Positions 44,668 to 56,760 are shown, counted from the first letter of the stretch. The stretch is 64,000 bases of DNA from Sporodiniella umbellata (GCA_025677835.1 JAIXMR010000078.1:62001-126000); one strand, 5' to 3'. Program-made: numbers and translations. Notes: generated by a model from the sequence alone, not told the origin.

Positions 44668-45940
44668 ATTTTTATTCAAAGTCCAGTGTACCATGCCTAC
44701 TGAAACTCTATACAACTCTGTCAGTCATTTTGAACGAGAAAACATTCAATACTGTAGTAAAGCTCAATCCTAACCATTAAAAAGTTCAAAAAACAAACAA
44801 ACAAACAAACAAACAAACAAACAAATACTGCTTTTGGATCAATTTGACATTTGTTTTCAAGTTTCTACATAAAGGAGGCAATGATTTTTGGCTCACTACC
44901 ATTAGTTTTTTTTTTTTTTTTTTTTTTTTTGGAGTGATAGTCAAATTTCTCAAAGTGACTGTGTTTTCACTCATTTTAAGTTTCATGCACCAAATAGGAT
45001 AATGGTGTATGGGTTCAATAAGGCAAGACCTGCAAACCAGCCAGTTCATTGCATAGGATGACGAAAGACTGCGGTTCTCTATATATAGAGGGGCTTGCAG
45101 CACTTGTTATTGCCAGCAGGTCATGTGTCCTTTACTTTCTCCCCCTTGTCATTTGGTACGACTTCAGTTTGTACTCTCAAACTAACAGAAATTGGTTTTT
45201 TAATACGGGATAATTACGATTCAAATGACTTTTAAACTGCTCCAGTAAGCTAGGTTGGCTCAAGACACACTTGTTTTGTATAGACAAGAGAAAAACTATA
45301 GATTCACTCATTTTTGCCTGGAACCTGTGACCACCAAAAAGGCTCGTTATAAACCAACAGCGCACATTTGCGTTCGTAACCAGATTGAATCGCTTTTTGG
45401 GACCAAATATGACCCTGAAAAAGCGGCCAAATCAGAGATATGCTTGGCTACAATAAAAGTAAAAATGCGTAATCCTCTCCCCTCTCTCCCCCTTTATTTT
45501 TTCTTCAATAGACAATAAATATTCAGGTACATCTTTATTTAACTCGATTTAAAATCTAGGTGATGAAATAAGACCTCAGTCTGTACCCTGTCTTGAAGTC
45601 TAACGATCAACATAGATGGCCAGAGCCTTATATATATATATATATATATACTGACTCCTTAACAAAAGAAAAAAAAAAGGCTCATGACGTACAAAGGGAG
45701 GAGAGGGTAAAAGTTTTGTTGGATAATTCACTGGGCTGCATACACTTTCATTCAAAAGCCCTGTTTTATTAGCCAAAATGGCTTGGCCTACACACACACA
45801 CACACACTCTCTCTCTCTCTCTCTTTTCTCCTTCTTTCTTTGAAATCGTTTTAATAGCTGTTTATAAAGAACTCTTTTGTTTAAAAAGTCAATCTGTCAA
45901 AGCAACACATTCAATTTCAACAGCAACGTCTTTAGGAAGA
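44668..45940 (-). repeat. Right arm (1273 bp) of the giant palindrome, with duplicated RidA 3' end
   Basis: Reverse complement of 41373..42645. Read on the minus strand from 45940 it gives [16 protein letters not shown] and a stop, the same last residues as RidA, then the same 3' flank. Its GA/GT block is (GA)8(GT)9 instead of (GA)10(GT)7, the only difference I found. All other runs checked (A/T 25, TA 22, eight GTTT) have equal length. Confidence 0.95.
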
Positions 45941-46521
45941 TTTACGTTCTCACTGTAATATAAAAATATTTCAGGCACGACATCACCAGCTGGACCAATG
46001 ATGCCACTAGGATAAGGATTTCCGTACCACTCTTTTCTTCGGCAAGGCAAACTCGTTCAATTTTCCTTTTTTATACATGAATCATTCACTTCCCCCTCCT
46101 TTTTTTTTTTTATGAAAAACACCAGTTTTTTTTTCTGTTTTTATTTTATTTTTTTTTCATTTTTTTATTTTTGCTTTCTCTCTCTTACACTACATAAATA
46201 TATATATATAAATACAAAAGCCGCCTATACATTCTTTTTACTCCCATTAACGACACACGCCATATAAACACCAGTGCATATACCTATACACACATACACA
46301 TACATACAGAAAACAAGTGAATGAAATATATATAAATGAAGTTTGAAAAGAATGTCAAGGTCTGTTTACGATAATAATTAAATAAACGCGTCATTTAACC
46401 TATTTTTATCTACAGCAAATAACTTGTGATAGAAATTCGAGTTCGATATATAATCATCGAAGAGTGGCTGCTATCCATGGTAATTGAGTACATATAGACT
46501 TTTGACATCAAACTTACCACC
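45941..46521. other. Intergenic; coding-like relic fused to the duplicated RidA end
   Basis: On the minus strand, 46030..45941 reads WYGNPYPSGIIGPAGDVVPE then IFLYYSENVN, continuing in the same frame into the duplicated RidA tail. No start or known domain is visible, so it may be the end of an unrelated gene truncated by the palindrome. The rest (46060-46520) is T/A-rich with short TA repeats and is the promoter region of the next gene. Confidence 0.45.
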
Positions 46522-47465
46522 ATGTTAGGCTATCACCGTATGATAGACGAATACCCAATCAAAGTAAGGACGGTTTTTTACAATCAAAGAAGCTGAACTT
46601 TTGTAGTATAACAACAGGCCTTCAGGTCCAGAGAAAGATCAGTTGTTGAGAGAATTATACCAAGTGAAGGAAGATATCACGAAATTTAAATCTGAATTGA
46701 ACGGTCTGGCCAAACAAATGGATGGCATGGAACTGCATCTTGTAAGTCTCCAAGTGGATTCTATACTTGGATTGCTAACATTTCTGAAATAGAATCTATC
46801 AGAGCACAGAGTTCGTAAGTTTCTAGCTATCTACAGAGTTATCATACTAAGACCTTCTGATTTTATAGACGAAATTGAACAGGATATCACAGCAACACAA
46901 GAAGTCAATGTGAATCTTCAAGTGATTCTTGAAAGGGCTGTCCACCGACAAAAAGAAACTGACGTCTATGCCATCCGGGCTATGAAAAACCTTCATTCAA
47001 ATTTGGCTACCGTAAAAAAAAAAAAAAAAAAAAACCCGCGACTTTTTTTATATTAATTATTGTTATTATTATTATTATTATTAGGTGGTTTATGAGACGG
47101 GCCAATTAAGAGGCAGATTAGCTTGTATTGCCAATTACCAGAGACAACAACAGGGTAACGTGGTAAATGTGGCTGAAAGAATACGTCAATACAGCCAGCT
47201 GTTGGAAGAAGCCATCCGATCGATTCAGACCCGACCCAAGAAACGTACGCTTTCTCTACCTGAACTTAAGCCGGAGCCCATGGTAACCGTAGACAGCAAA
47301 AGGAAGAAATCCTTTGTAAATAATAATAGCAGCAACAGTAACAACAACAACCACGACCTTTATAAACACAGAATCATCCGAAAAAGAGTTTCCAATCTAG
47401 AAACTTCTTTTCAGCCTTGGTTACCTCAAAAAGGTTTGCGTATCCTGTTGAGTGACTCCTTTTAG
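46522..47465 (+). CDS. Coiled-coil protein of unknown function (240 aa)
   Basis: Five exons, 46522..46563, 46607..46741, 46793..46814, 46869..47011 and 47085..47465, join in frame to 240 residues. The ATG has an ACCACC context. The acceptor at 46606 was chosen because it keeps frame (YPIK|YNNRPSGPEK). Residues about 20-130 form a long heptad-rich helix (KDQLLRELYQVKEDITKFKSEL, EIEQDITATQEVNVNLQVIL, YAIRAMKNLHSNLA). The tail is basic with Asn/Ser runs (RPKKRTLSLPEL, KRKKSFVNNN, HRIIRKRVSN) and could hold a nuclear signal. I do not recognise the family; a structural or microtubule/kinetochore role would be a guess. Confidence 0.65.
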
Positions 47466-47832
47466 TGGCTACAACACCCAAAAATATATATGATTCGTTT
47501 ATTTTGTACAAAAGTTAGCCAGAAAAAAAAAAAAAAAAAAAAAACATATAAATATGTATAAAATACCCCCTTCCCGTTCCCATTTAAATATTAATAATAA
47601 TAAATGGCATATATGATATGTACGTAACCTTGGATATAAAAGCAAGATGGAATACTTTGTGACAAAAAAGAGATTTTTATTGATTACAGTAAAATGATAC
47701 TAAAGAAATGTTCTAAAAAAGAAAAAGAAAATACATATTTAAAAAAAAGAGGAGGCGAGAAGTCTAAAGAGAGAGAGAGGAGACAAGATGGTATATCATG
47801 TGTTTTTGTTTTGATGGTTTTTTTTGAATTTT
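47466..47832. other. Convergent 3' regions, no gene
   Basis: Short spacer between two converging genes with an A run (47523-47544) and AT-rich sequence, probably both 3' UTRs and polyadenylation sites. Confidence 0.5.
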
Positions 47833-49161
47833 TTAAAACTTTTGATGGTTACCGCGAGGAGCAGATGCACCACGGAAACCGCCGCGTCCACCACGGAAAC
47901 CACCATCACTGTTACCACGGAAACCGCCACGTCCACCACGGAAACCACCATCACTGTTACCACGGAAACCACCACGTCCACCACGGAAACCACCATCACT
48001 GTTACCACGGAAACCACCACGTCCACCACGGAAACCACCATCACTGTTACCACGGAAGCCACCACGTCCGCCAGCAGGACGGCTGGATTCGCCAGCAAAA
48101 TCAGTGCGGAGAGGACGACCGTTGAGTTCAACACCGTTCATGCCCTTGACGGCAGCTTCGGCTTGTTCTTTGGTTTCGAATTCGATATAACCAATACCCT
48201 TCAAGTAGCCAGAGTCTCTGTCCATAGGCAGACGAATGTCGCTGACGATGGTACCGAACTTACCAAAGGCCTCAGAAAGAGAGGCTTTGTGTTGGTCTTC
48301 GTCGTAATCACGGTTCAAATTGGCAACAAACACCTTGTTTCCAGAAGAAGAGTAGTTTTCATCCTTTTTAATGCGGGTACGAGTAGAACCATCAGCAGCG
48401 TCCAGACGCACACGACGGCCCATGAACTCGAGGTCGGTCAATGCAAGAGCAGCATCAAGACCTTCTTTGGCAACAAAGTCCACATGGCAGAAACCGCGGT
48501 TCTTGCCAGTCGTATCGTCCATACGAATTCTGACATCCTTGATCTCACCACATTCTCCAAAGAAAGCATGGACATCGTCTGCAGTCGAAGCGTAATTAAG
48601 GCCGCCTACCCAGACAGTGAAGGACTGTTCAGGTTCGACGTCTTCAGCCTTTCTCTTGGTGCCCTTTTCTACCTTTTCGTCAACTACCATAGCTTCTTCT
48701 TTGTTAGAGGATTCAGAGCTTTCTTCCTTCTTTTCTTCTTCTTTGTCAGAATCGGAAGAATCAGATTCAGAAGAAGAAGAATCAGAGTCAGAGGAATCAG
48801 AGCTCTCTTCCTTCTTGGCTTCCTTCTTGACTTCCTTCTTGACTTCAACTTCTTCCTCAGATTCAGAATCAGAAGAGTCGGAAGAATCAGAAGAATCAGA
48901 AGAAGAATCAGAGCTCTCTTCCTTCTTGACTTCCTTCTTGACTTCCTTCTTGACTTCCTTCTTGACTTCCTTCTTGACTTCAACTTCTTCCTCAGATTCA
49001 GAATCAGAAGAAGAGTCAGAAGAAGAGTCAGAAGAAGAGTCAGAGGAGCTGCTATCAGAGGATTCGACCTTCTTTTGAACCTTCTTAGATTGCTTCTTTA
49101 CAGGCTTGGTTTCTTTCTTTTCAACCTTGGTAGTAGCTTTGGTGACTTTCTTGGAACCCAT
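47833..49161 (-). CDS. NSR1: Nucleolin-like nucleolar RNA-binding protein (Nsr1/Gar2)
   Basis: Nucleolar protein needed for pre-rRNA processing and 40S assembly. It is a single exon of 442 residues. The Lys-rich N-terminus (MGSKKVTKATTKVEKKETK) is followed by alternating Ser/Asp/Glu acidic blocks and repeated EVKKEVKKE stretches. RRM1 contains FTVWVGGLNYASTADDV and GFCHVDFVAKEGLDAAL; RRM2 contains NKVFVANLNRDYDEDQ and KGIGYIEFETKEQAEAAV. The C-terminus is RGG/GGF-rich and built of about four copies of a 15-residue, 45-bp tandem repeat (GGRGGFRGNSDGGFR) at roughly 47880-48075. Absence of introns and strong codon bias fit high expression. Long open frames on the opposite strand (Thr-rich and Ser-rich) are shadows of this gene. 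Confidence 0.96.
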   Translation of the reverse strand: MGSKKVTKATTKVEKKETKPVKKQSKKVQKKVESSDSSSSDSSSDSSSDSSSDSESEEEVEVKKEVKKEVKKEVKKEVKKEESSDSSSDSSDSSDSSDSESEEEVEVKKEVKKEAKKEESSDSSDSDSSSSESDSSDSDKEEEKKEESSESSNKEEAMVVDEKVEKGTKRKAEDVEPEQSFTVWVGGLNYASTADDVHAFFGECGEIKDVRIRMDDTTGKNRGFCHVDFVAKEGLDAALALTDLEFMGRRVRLDAADGSTRTRIKKDENYSSSGNKVFVANLNRDYDEDQHKASLSEAFGKFGTIVSDIRLPMDRDSGYLKGIGYIEFETKEQAEAAVKGMNGVELNGRPLRTDFAGESSRPAGGRGGFRGNSDGGFRGGRGGFRGNSDGGFRGGRGGFRGNSDGGFRGGRGGFRGNSDGGFRGGRGGFRGASAPRGNHQKF

Positions 49162-50170
49162 ATTAACCAGTGTTATTTAACTGAATAAAAAAAAGAAAAT
49201 AAAGCGAGGCGACCTTTTTTTTCTAGCTAAATATCCACACCCAAAAAAAAAAAAAAAAAAAAAATGAAAAGCAGCATAAAATCAAGCCACTGAGCGTTTC
49301 ATCTAATTTACAGTCACTTTTTTTTTTTTTTTTTTTGGTTTCACCCAATGCCAACGTCAAGCGACGATGACAGGTTTGGGTGCCAAAAATTTGAATATCC
49401 GCCAAGTAGAGAGGCCAAGGGAACGGGCCATTGTACGTGCAGACTAATGCAGAGAAATAAATGTTTGAGGATAGAAATAGGAAAAGAAAAACGCTTTTTG
49501 TTGCTTTCTCCCCAAAAAAGGTTCTCTAGAATATTCTGACCTAAAAAAGCGATTTTTTACGCCAGGAGCAGATATGCAGTTCATTTCTGTTCCTGAAATA
49601 AAGAGTGGGTTCTTAATTAGGTGGAAGCTATGTTTCCAAACAAACCTTATTCGTGTTGTGAGAAACTTTAATAAAGAAGGTTAGGTGATCTCTTAAGAAT
49701 TTCCTAAAAAGTCAACCAACGATGAAAAAGAGAGGAGGGTAAGAGAAAGCGAGATTAAAAAGGGCACGAACCAACAGATTGGATTTCATTGTCCTTTGCC
49801 ACGATACAAGATGTCCCACATTATCAGAAAAGGGGAAAGAATCTTTGCTCGTGGCAGAATCGGTTTTAAAAATAGTTTAGACTCCCAGAAAAAAAAAAAA
49901 AAAAAGATCGAAAAAGAAGAAAGTCGGTGACGACACCAGGATTCTCCTTGAACGGAGAGAGATCGGGTTAAAAATCGCCTTAAATGGTCAACATCCTTCT
50001 GGGCTTGAAATGCAGTCAAAGGGATTAAAAAATAGCATCGATTTTTTTTTTTTTATGGCTTGACATGAATTAAGAAAATAAATAGAAAAGAGTGGTTTGG
50101 AAAGGAGAGAATGAATAGAAAGAGAGAAAGGGCATATGAAAAAGGAGTGACGGCTTATTTTTCTTGGGGC
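49162..50170. other. Intergenic; NSR1 upstream region
   Basis: Homopolymer A at 49243-49263 and T at 49318-49337 lie close upstream of NSR1. A more balanced-composition patch at about 49790-50020 is open on both strands, but no domain or splice chain was found. It could be an untranslated exon of the zinc-finger gene's 3' side or a relic. Confidence 0.45.
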
Positions 50171-50997
<827 letters not shown>

Positions 50998-51531
50998 TCA
51001 AAACAAAGGCTATTTTTTTTTTTGATAATAATAAAAAAAAAAGAGAAGATTAGGCGAAAGAAAGATTAAAAATCTATTTTGAAAGCAAGTATTTATTACT
51101 TTTTTTTTTTTTTTTTTTGCGACAAAGATCGAAATAAATATACATTGGCTAGAATTAAGGAGTATCAAAAGCTGGGGGACAACCACCTTTTTTGGAGAGA
51201 CTCGGTAATGGGTCGTGTTTGGACCCTTCTTATCAATGGGCGTTGTACAAAAAGATCGTCCATTGATTCAAAACGTAAAATAGAATGAAACAGGAACCAA
51301 GAAAACTAAGGAACAATATACATATATATATATATATAAAAGGCAATTTAATAGCTTTTCTACCCTTTATTTTCTTCTCCTTTGGTTCTTTCCAATTCTT
51401 TTTATTCTTTTTTTTTTTTTTTTAATTATCGCTTTCCTTTTTTGGACAGGCGATTGTTTGTGCGTATAAAGTCTTTTTCCCTTTTTAGTCTCTTCTTTTT
51501 TCCCGCCCTTTTTTAATGATTCGATAGGGCT
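50998..51531. other. Intergenic, no gene seen
   Basis: Upstream of the zinc-finger gene and downstream of STE24. It holds T runs (51100-51118, 51411-51423), an A run (51032-51041) and a TA repeat near 51320-51340. No supported gene. Confidence 0.5.
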
Positions 51532-52948
51532 TTAAAGCTCTTTTTTGTCTATAATAGGCGCGTCTGAAGTAGGTTTGACGCCTAAAGCAGCCAGGCGTTC
51601 AACAAGACTAGGATGCGAATGGTTCCAGGCAGAATACAATGGGTCCACGTTAAATCCTCCCAGGTTTTTCACGCTCAGCTTGATCAACGCACTTCGCAAA
51701 GACGTGGCATATCCCAACTTGAGTGCATACGCATCGGCTTCATATTCGTTTTTGCGTTGGTATACATGCTGCAAAAACCCAATCACACTCTCCACAGGCG
51801 CATAGATAAATTGAAACAACATAAACCCAATCAACGTAGGCATGGTCTGGAAACCAAAATCTCGGTACAGTCCCTCGTTATGAATAAACAACGAAAACAT
51901 CCAAAAGATCATCAAAAGCACCAGCTGGTTCACCGCCAACAGCTTCATCGTGTGCCCCATCTGCCAGTGGCCTAGTTCATGTGCCAGTACCGCACAGATC
52001 TCTTCGTTATCCGAATGTTCAATCAGTGTGTCAAACAGCACAATGTGCTTGTTCTTTCCAAACCCGTAAAAATACGCATTCGAATGACCAGAACGTCGGG
52101 ATCCATCAATCACATACAGCTTCTTTAACGGAAACTCGATACGTTCGGCTAACGCCTCAATCTTTGTTCTTAATTCACCTTCTTCCATAGGCGTCAAGGT
52201 GTTAAATAACGGTTGGATAAACGTAGGATAGATTGTGATAATAAACAGCTGGAAGAACATCCTAGGTTACGCTTAGATAAACAAATACTTTATCCTGCCA
52301 CTTACATTGCTACCCAGACATAGAGATAGAAACGATCGCCTGTCGCTTGAATGATCCATAAGAAGCCCGAGAGGAAAGGGAACAACAAGACGATCATCAC
52401 CAGTTGAGATTTCAAAAGATCCATAAAGTAAAGACCCAACGTTTGCTTGTTGAACCCATGACGTTCTTCGATCACAAAGGTGGAATACAAACTGAACGGG
52501 GTCGATACCAAGGTCGACAGCATCATAAACAAGCTTACAAACACAAGTGAATGCAAGATCTCATACTCGTTGCCATATCCCGTCAGACGTAACAGGCCAT
52601 CGCCCGAGAGTCGCCAAAGAAAAGGAAGTCCATCGTAATGTAACAACAGTACGGTTTCCAATTGTTTGTAGGCTCCCTCTAAAAACCCAAAGCGTGACTT
52701 GTCCAGATTGTAAGCTTGCGCTTTCTTAAAGTCCTCTTGCGTGACAATATCAGCTAATTCAGGACCTCGTTCACGCATCGTATAGCGTACATATTGGCGA
52801 TAACTAGAAAATCATGGTTATTATTATTTCCGCTCTAAAGAGTTACAACTTACTTCAAGTATTGTTCAAATCCATAAACAATACAAGAAAACGTCAATAC
52901 AAACTGTTTGTAATCGATGCCTTCCAAAAGACTTTCTAAACTACTCAT
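51532..52948 (-). CDS. STE24: CAAX prenyl protease Ste24 (M48 zinc metalloprotease)
   Basis: Multi-pass ER/inner-nuclear-membrane protease that cleaves after the prenylated Cys and, in fungi, makes the first N-terminal cut of a-factor-type precursors; it also clears clogged translocons. Exons 52948..52854, 52803..52306 and 52261..51532 give 440 residues, the family length. Seen: N-terminal membrane segments, FVIEERHGFNKQT (conserved in Ste24), SGHSNAYFYGFGKNKHIVLFDTL, the zinc motif LAHELGHW (HExxH) and the third ligand in QRKNEYEADAYA. The sequence ends HPSLVERLAALG with a short tail lacking an obvious KKxx, though DKKEL is basic-acidic. The gene is divergent from EIPR1 across 128 bp. Confidence 0.96.
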
Positions 52949-53076
52949 TAAAGAAAGACAGACTAAAATAAGATGGATTCGCGTTCTTTTAATCCATTCT
53001 ATTAAAAAAAAAAAAAGGGTGAAAAGTGACGTCAACTGTTTCCTCCCTCTCCCCCTTTTTTCTCTCTCTCTCTCTC
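52949..53076. promoter_or_regulatory. Compact bidirectional promoter between STE24 and EIPR1
   Basis: Only 128 bp separate the two start codons. The stretch contains an A(13) run (53005-53018), TGACGTCA-like GTGACGTCAA (53027-53036), which resembles a CRE/ATF half-palindrome, and a CT-rich tract (53040-53076) leading straight into the EIPR1 ATG. The two genes very likely share this region. Confidence 0.7.
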
Positions 53077-54422
53077 ATGGAACCACCCACTGTGTTTGGT
53101 TTAGGCCATCAGGTAAACTGACTGGTTAGGAGGTTTAGGGAGAGAAAAAAAAAAAAAAAATAAACACATCTAGAAATGTTGATGACTTTTCAAGGCAAGA
53201 TGTCTATCGGCTGTGAAAGCAAATACGGAAAAAAGTCAATTTTTAACCGGTACTGTGGGTGCTCAAGATAACTTTGTGTGTCTACTCGATTACGATGATG
53301 ATAATACGATAGTGTCCAGTCTGTTTCGTCACCCAGAAGAAGTGTGGCATATCGAATCATGTCCTTCGGATCCTGATTTGTTTTTGACCTGTCATAGTCC
53401 AGGTAAAGCGAGCCATCGACCCTCTTGTCTCTAATCTTAAAGTCTCTGGTGATCCTAATGAGGCCAAAGCAACTCTGTGGAAAAAACCTTTGCTAGACGC
53501 TGCAACAAGTGACACTCAAAACGACCTTCTACCTATCACTTGTTTCGAACACCACGTTAAAAAGTAACACACACACACATATATATATATCTATCTATCT
53601 AAATTTGGCTCTCATTCTCTCTAGAGCGGTATGGCATCCTCATGACACCAAGCAGGTGGCTTTCATGGGTCAACAAACTCTTTTTCTTCAGTCTATTGAA
53701 GATCAAGTAAGTATGTTTATGTCTAAGGGGATATTTAACCGTGTTTTTTTTTTGTAGAGTGCTCAAAGGATCAGCAGGGACAAGAGTAGATCAGACACTG
53801 CTGTAGATCGATTCCAACAGCTGGTATGGAACCCACATCAACGAGACGAGTTGTTAACTGTCGGGGGATGTGCGCTTACTGGGTTTGACCGACGATCAGG
53901 ACAGACCAGCGTGGTCCAGCGCGAGGCCCATGCCAGTACCGTACGTGCGTTGGATATGAACCCGAATCGACCCTATACCTGCGTGACGGGTGGAGATGAT
54001 GCTCTGATCAAACTCTGGGATACCCGCCGTCTGGATCTGGCAGTGATGACCATGCAAGAAAACACGCATTGGCTCTTTTCTGCAGCATTCAATCCTTTGC
54101 AAGATCAACTGTTGCTCACCTCTAGCTCTGACGCTCTTGTCCATCTCTATAATGTCTTTTCTCAATCTTCAGCAGCTCATGTACAGCAAGAAGAAGAGGA
54201 GGAACCAACGTAAGATACGCCATACACGTTCTCACTCTCATTTTATATAGTGAAAAGCCAAAAGATGGTTTAGTGGCCACCTTTGATTCACATGAAGATA
54301 GCGTTTATAGCGTTGCTTGGAGTGCAGCAGACGCTTGGACTTTTGCTTCACTCTCTTACTCAGGTCGTGTGGTTATCAGTCAAGTCCCAACTACTGAAAA
54401 GTTCAAGATTCTCGGTTTATAA
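53077..54422 (+). CDS. EIPR1/TSSC1-like WD40 protein (EARP/GARP partner)
   Basis: WD-repeat protein whose animal homologue binds the EARP/GARP tethering complexes and acts in endosome-to-Golgi traffic and dense-core-vesicle cargo sorting. Six exons, 53077..53112, 53195..53402, 53443..53563, 53625..53706, 53758..54209 and 54251..54422, give 356 residues. Seen: FGLGHQARCLSAV near the start; FLTGTVGAQDNFVCLLDYD; FRHPEEVWHIESCPSDPDLF; AVWHPHDTKQVAF; LVWNPHQRDELLTVGG; TVRALDMNPNRPYTCVTGGDDALIKLWDTR (the best-conserved blade); and HEDSVYSVAWSAADAWTFASLSYSGRVVI at the end, typical of the family. An acidic insert (QQEEEEEP) lies before the last blade. Confidence 0.88.
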
Positions 54423-55027
54423 TGATTATAGTATTAATAAATAAAAAAAAAAAAGAAAGTACCGGCTTAAGCGAAGCCAACTTTGAAGTAAAGCGTACTT
54501 TCTCTATAAAAAAAAAAAAAAAAAGAAAAAGGCAAGCCTATCCGTTTTTTTTTTTTTTTTATAAATAGAGAAAAAATTATGCGTCCGATATGTCTTGATT
54601 GCCATACCGCAGGAATCGTTCAAACTCCTGACACATGACTCATTCGAGTGGTAGTGATACGCCCTTTTTTTGTAAAGAGCCAATTGGAATGAGGAATGGC
54701 CAAATCAATCTATAGGCCAAACGGATTTAAAGACAACTTGTGGTTTGTTTAAAATCACAAGTCGACCTAGAAAACAAATGTTTGATAAAGAGAAAATACC
54801 ACCTAAAAAAGTCTTTTTTTAATAAAGATTTGAACAGAAGGCTTACCAAAAGAAAAGGCCCTAGAAGGGTATTTTAAAAGGTTATCAACGTGGTTCATTT
54901 AGGCTGCTTCACGATTTAATAACTCAGATAATAAAACGTCTTTTTTTTTTTTTTTTTTTTTTTTTGGGCACAAGTCGTTTATTCTACTTTTTTGGGGGTT
55001 TTCTTTTAATCAATCTATTTTTTATGA
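54423..55027. other. Intergenic, no gene seen
   Basis: AT-rich spacer with A runs (54443-54454, 54509-54524) and T runs (54546-54560, 54942-54965) just before the cyclin ATG. No supported gene. Confidence 0.5.
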
Positions 55028-56077
55028 ATGTATTCCCAACATTGTAATGAGCCAGTGATGAACAAGCCTTATTTGAAAGAGATTCTACCCAACAATACCG
55101 ATGCCAAGCCCACTGTTCCGTTATCGCTTGCAGAGATTGCCGATTTCTCTTCTACACTTGTTTATTTAATGTGGCATGCACGACGACCGTCTGTCATGGA
55201 TTTACACACTGATTCAAAGTCAGGCAAGCTTTCGTTGATCAACAGTTTTGAACAAACCAAAGCCACCGCCGACATAGCCAACATGACCAGTGTAGCCTTT
55301 AAAAAGTTCTGTCGACAGGTACGCTTTATGAGTGTTTTGTTAAAGCTTACTGACTAGTTTTTTATAAAGATGTTGAATGCCACGCAGCTTTCTGAATCTG
55401 TTGTGTTATTGTCCCTGAAATACATTGCTATTTTATTACAAAACAGCCCCAATATCCAAGGGGCCGATGGCTCAGAATATCGACTGTTCACCGTCTCCTT
55501 GATGCTTGCCAACAAATTCTTGGACGACAATACGTTCACCAACAAGACCTGGTCTGAGGTATCAGGCATGAAGGTCACAGACCTAAACATTATGGAACTC
55601 GAGTTTCTTGACGTACTTCATTTCAGACTCGATGTGAAAAAAGAAGAGTATGAACGTTGGCGAACGGCGCTGTACAGTTTCCGACAACAACTTGTCTTGG
55701 TGCCCGAAATCCAACAGAAACGGCTGGCACCCTCTCAGCCCCTATCCGCCAATACTTTTTATCCCAGCCATCTCTTCTCTCCCTCACAGCAAAAGTACAG
55801 CGTGAACCAAGGTCCTTTTGCTCGTGTACCTCTCAGAATACCTCCCCAGCCTCTCTATTATTCAAAAACCCCTCGAGTGCCTGACACCTCGAATCCTTAT
55901 CATCGCCCTATGACCTATGACGAACCCACCGCCACCACCACCACCACCACCACCACTTGCTCTTATTATTACCAAAATAATGCCACCTCATCTTCCACTC
56001 TGCCTCAGGTCACTTTGAAACAATCAAATCCAGCATACTATAATCCTTATCATAACAATTCAACCTATCTTGCATAA
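55028..56077 (+). CDS. Pcl/Pho80-type cyclin
   Basis: Regulatory subunit probably pairing with a Pho85-like CDK in cell-cycle, polarity or nutrient control. Exons 55028..55318 and 55370..56077 give 332 residues. The cyclin box begins with an N-terminal helix (IADFSSTLVYLMWHARRPS) and a divergent middle segment. After the intron come LSESVVLLSLKYIAILLQ, YRLFTVSLMLANKFLDDNTFTNKTWSEVSGM and LNIMELEFLDVLHFRLDVKKEEYERW, a typical Pcl1/2/Clg1 box with LANKFLDD and NxMExEFL. The C-terminal third is Pro/Gln/Tyr-rich with a His/Thr codon microsatellite (Thr run encoded near 55930-55955). No destruction box is evident. Assignment to the Pcl1/2 or Clg1 branch is not possible by eye. Confidence 0.88.
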
Positions 56078-56221
56078 GCCTCTGGTTCTCTTTTTATAAT
56101 TCTTTTTTTTACTATTATTATTATCATTATTATTATTACTATATTACTATTTTATACTGCCATCCATCATCCATCACTTCCCCAGCTTGTTTTTTGTTTT
56201 TTTTTTTGTTTTTGTTTTTTT

Positions 56222-56724
56222 CTATTTAAAAAACCAATAGTAGAAAAAGAGAATAACACAAACAATAAACAGGGATAAGCAAAACCACATAGTGCCGGAT
56301 TCTTTAGAGGCCATCACCTTAAAGTTGTTCATTGTCTTGCCCAAAATAGAACCCGTGCTTGAGAATTGATCGTTCTATTTCACATAATCATCAGGGCCCA
56401 CCTCATCTGAATCAAAAGACAACTTACCATGTTATCCAACAGACCATTTCCATAGCGAATTTCATCCCCGATTTTGCCTGTAATCTAGTTTGGAAGTTAT
56501 AGAAAGAGCATGTTGATACCTTGTTTTTTTTAACACTTACGTTTTTCAATAATTTCACTTTGGCTGAAAGTCCAGTAATCTCTTCATCGTTTTGACTTTC
56601 AAGATGATCTAAATCTCGATCGTTCATCTTTATTTTCATGGCATTCAAGTCATTCGATGGGCTTTGGCGACCTTCCCCAGCATCACCCAATAGAGCAGAC
56701 CGATTATGTAAATTTTGATAGCTC

Positions 56725-56760
<36 letters not shown>

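Noticed and set aside
48617..49078. 153-codon Ser/Glu-rich plus-strand frame
   Set aside because: Shadow of the acidic repeat region of NSR1 on the other strand.
47824..49188. 454-codon plus-strand open frame, rich in Thr then Phe/Arg, opposite NSR1
   Set aside because: It is the antisense of the repetitive RGG and Ser/Glu/Lys codons of NSR1; composition follows the repeat, with no domain.
51613..52190. Plus-strand frames opposite STE24
   Set aside because: Antisense of a conserved metalloprotease.
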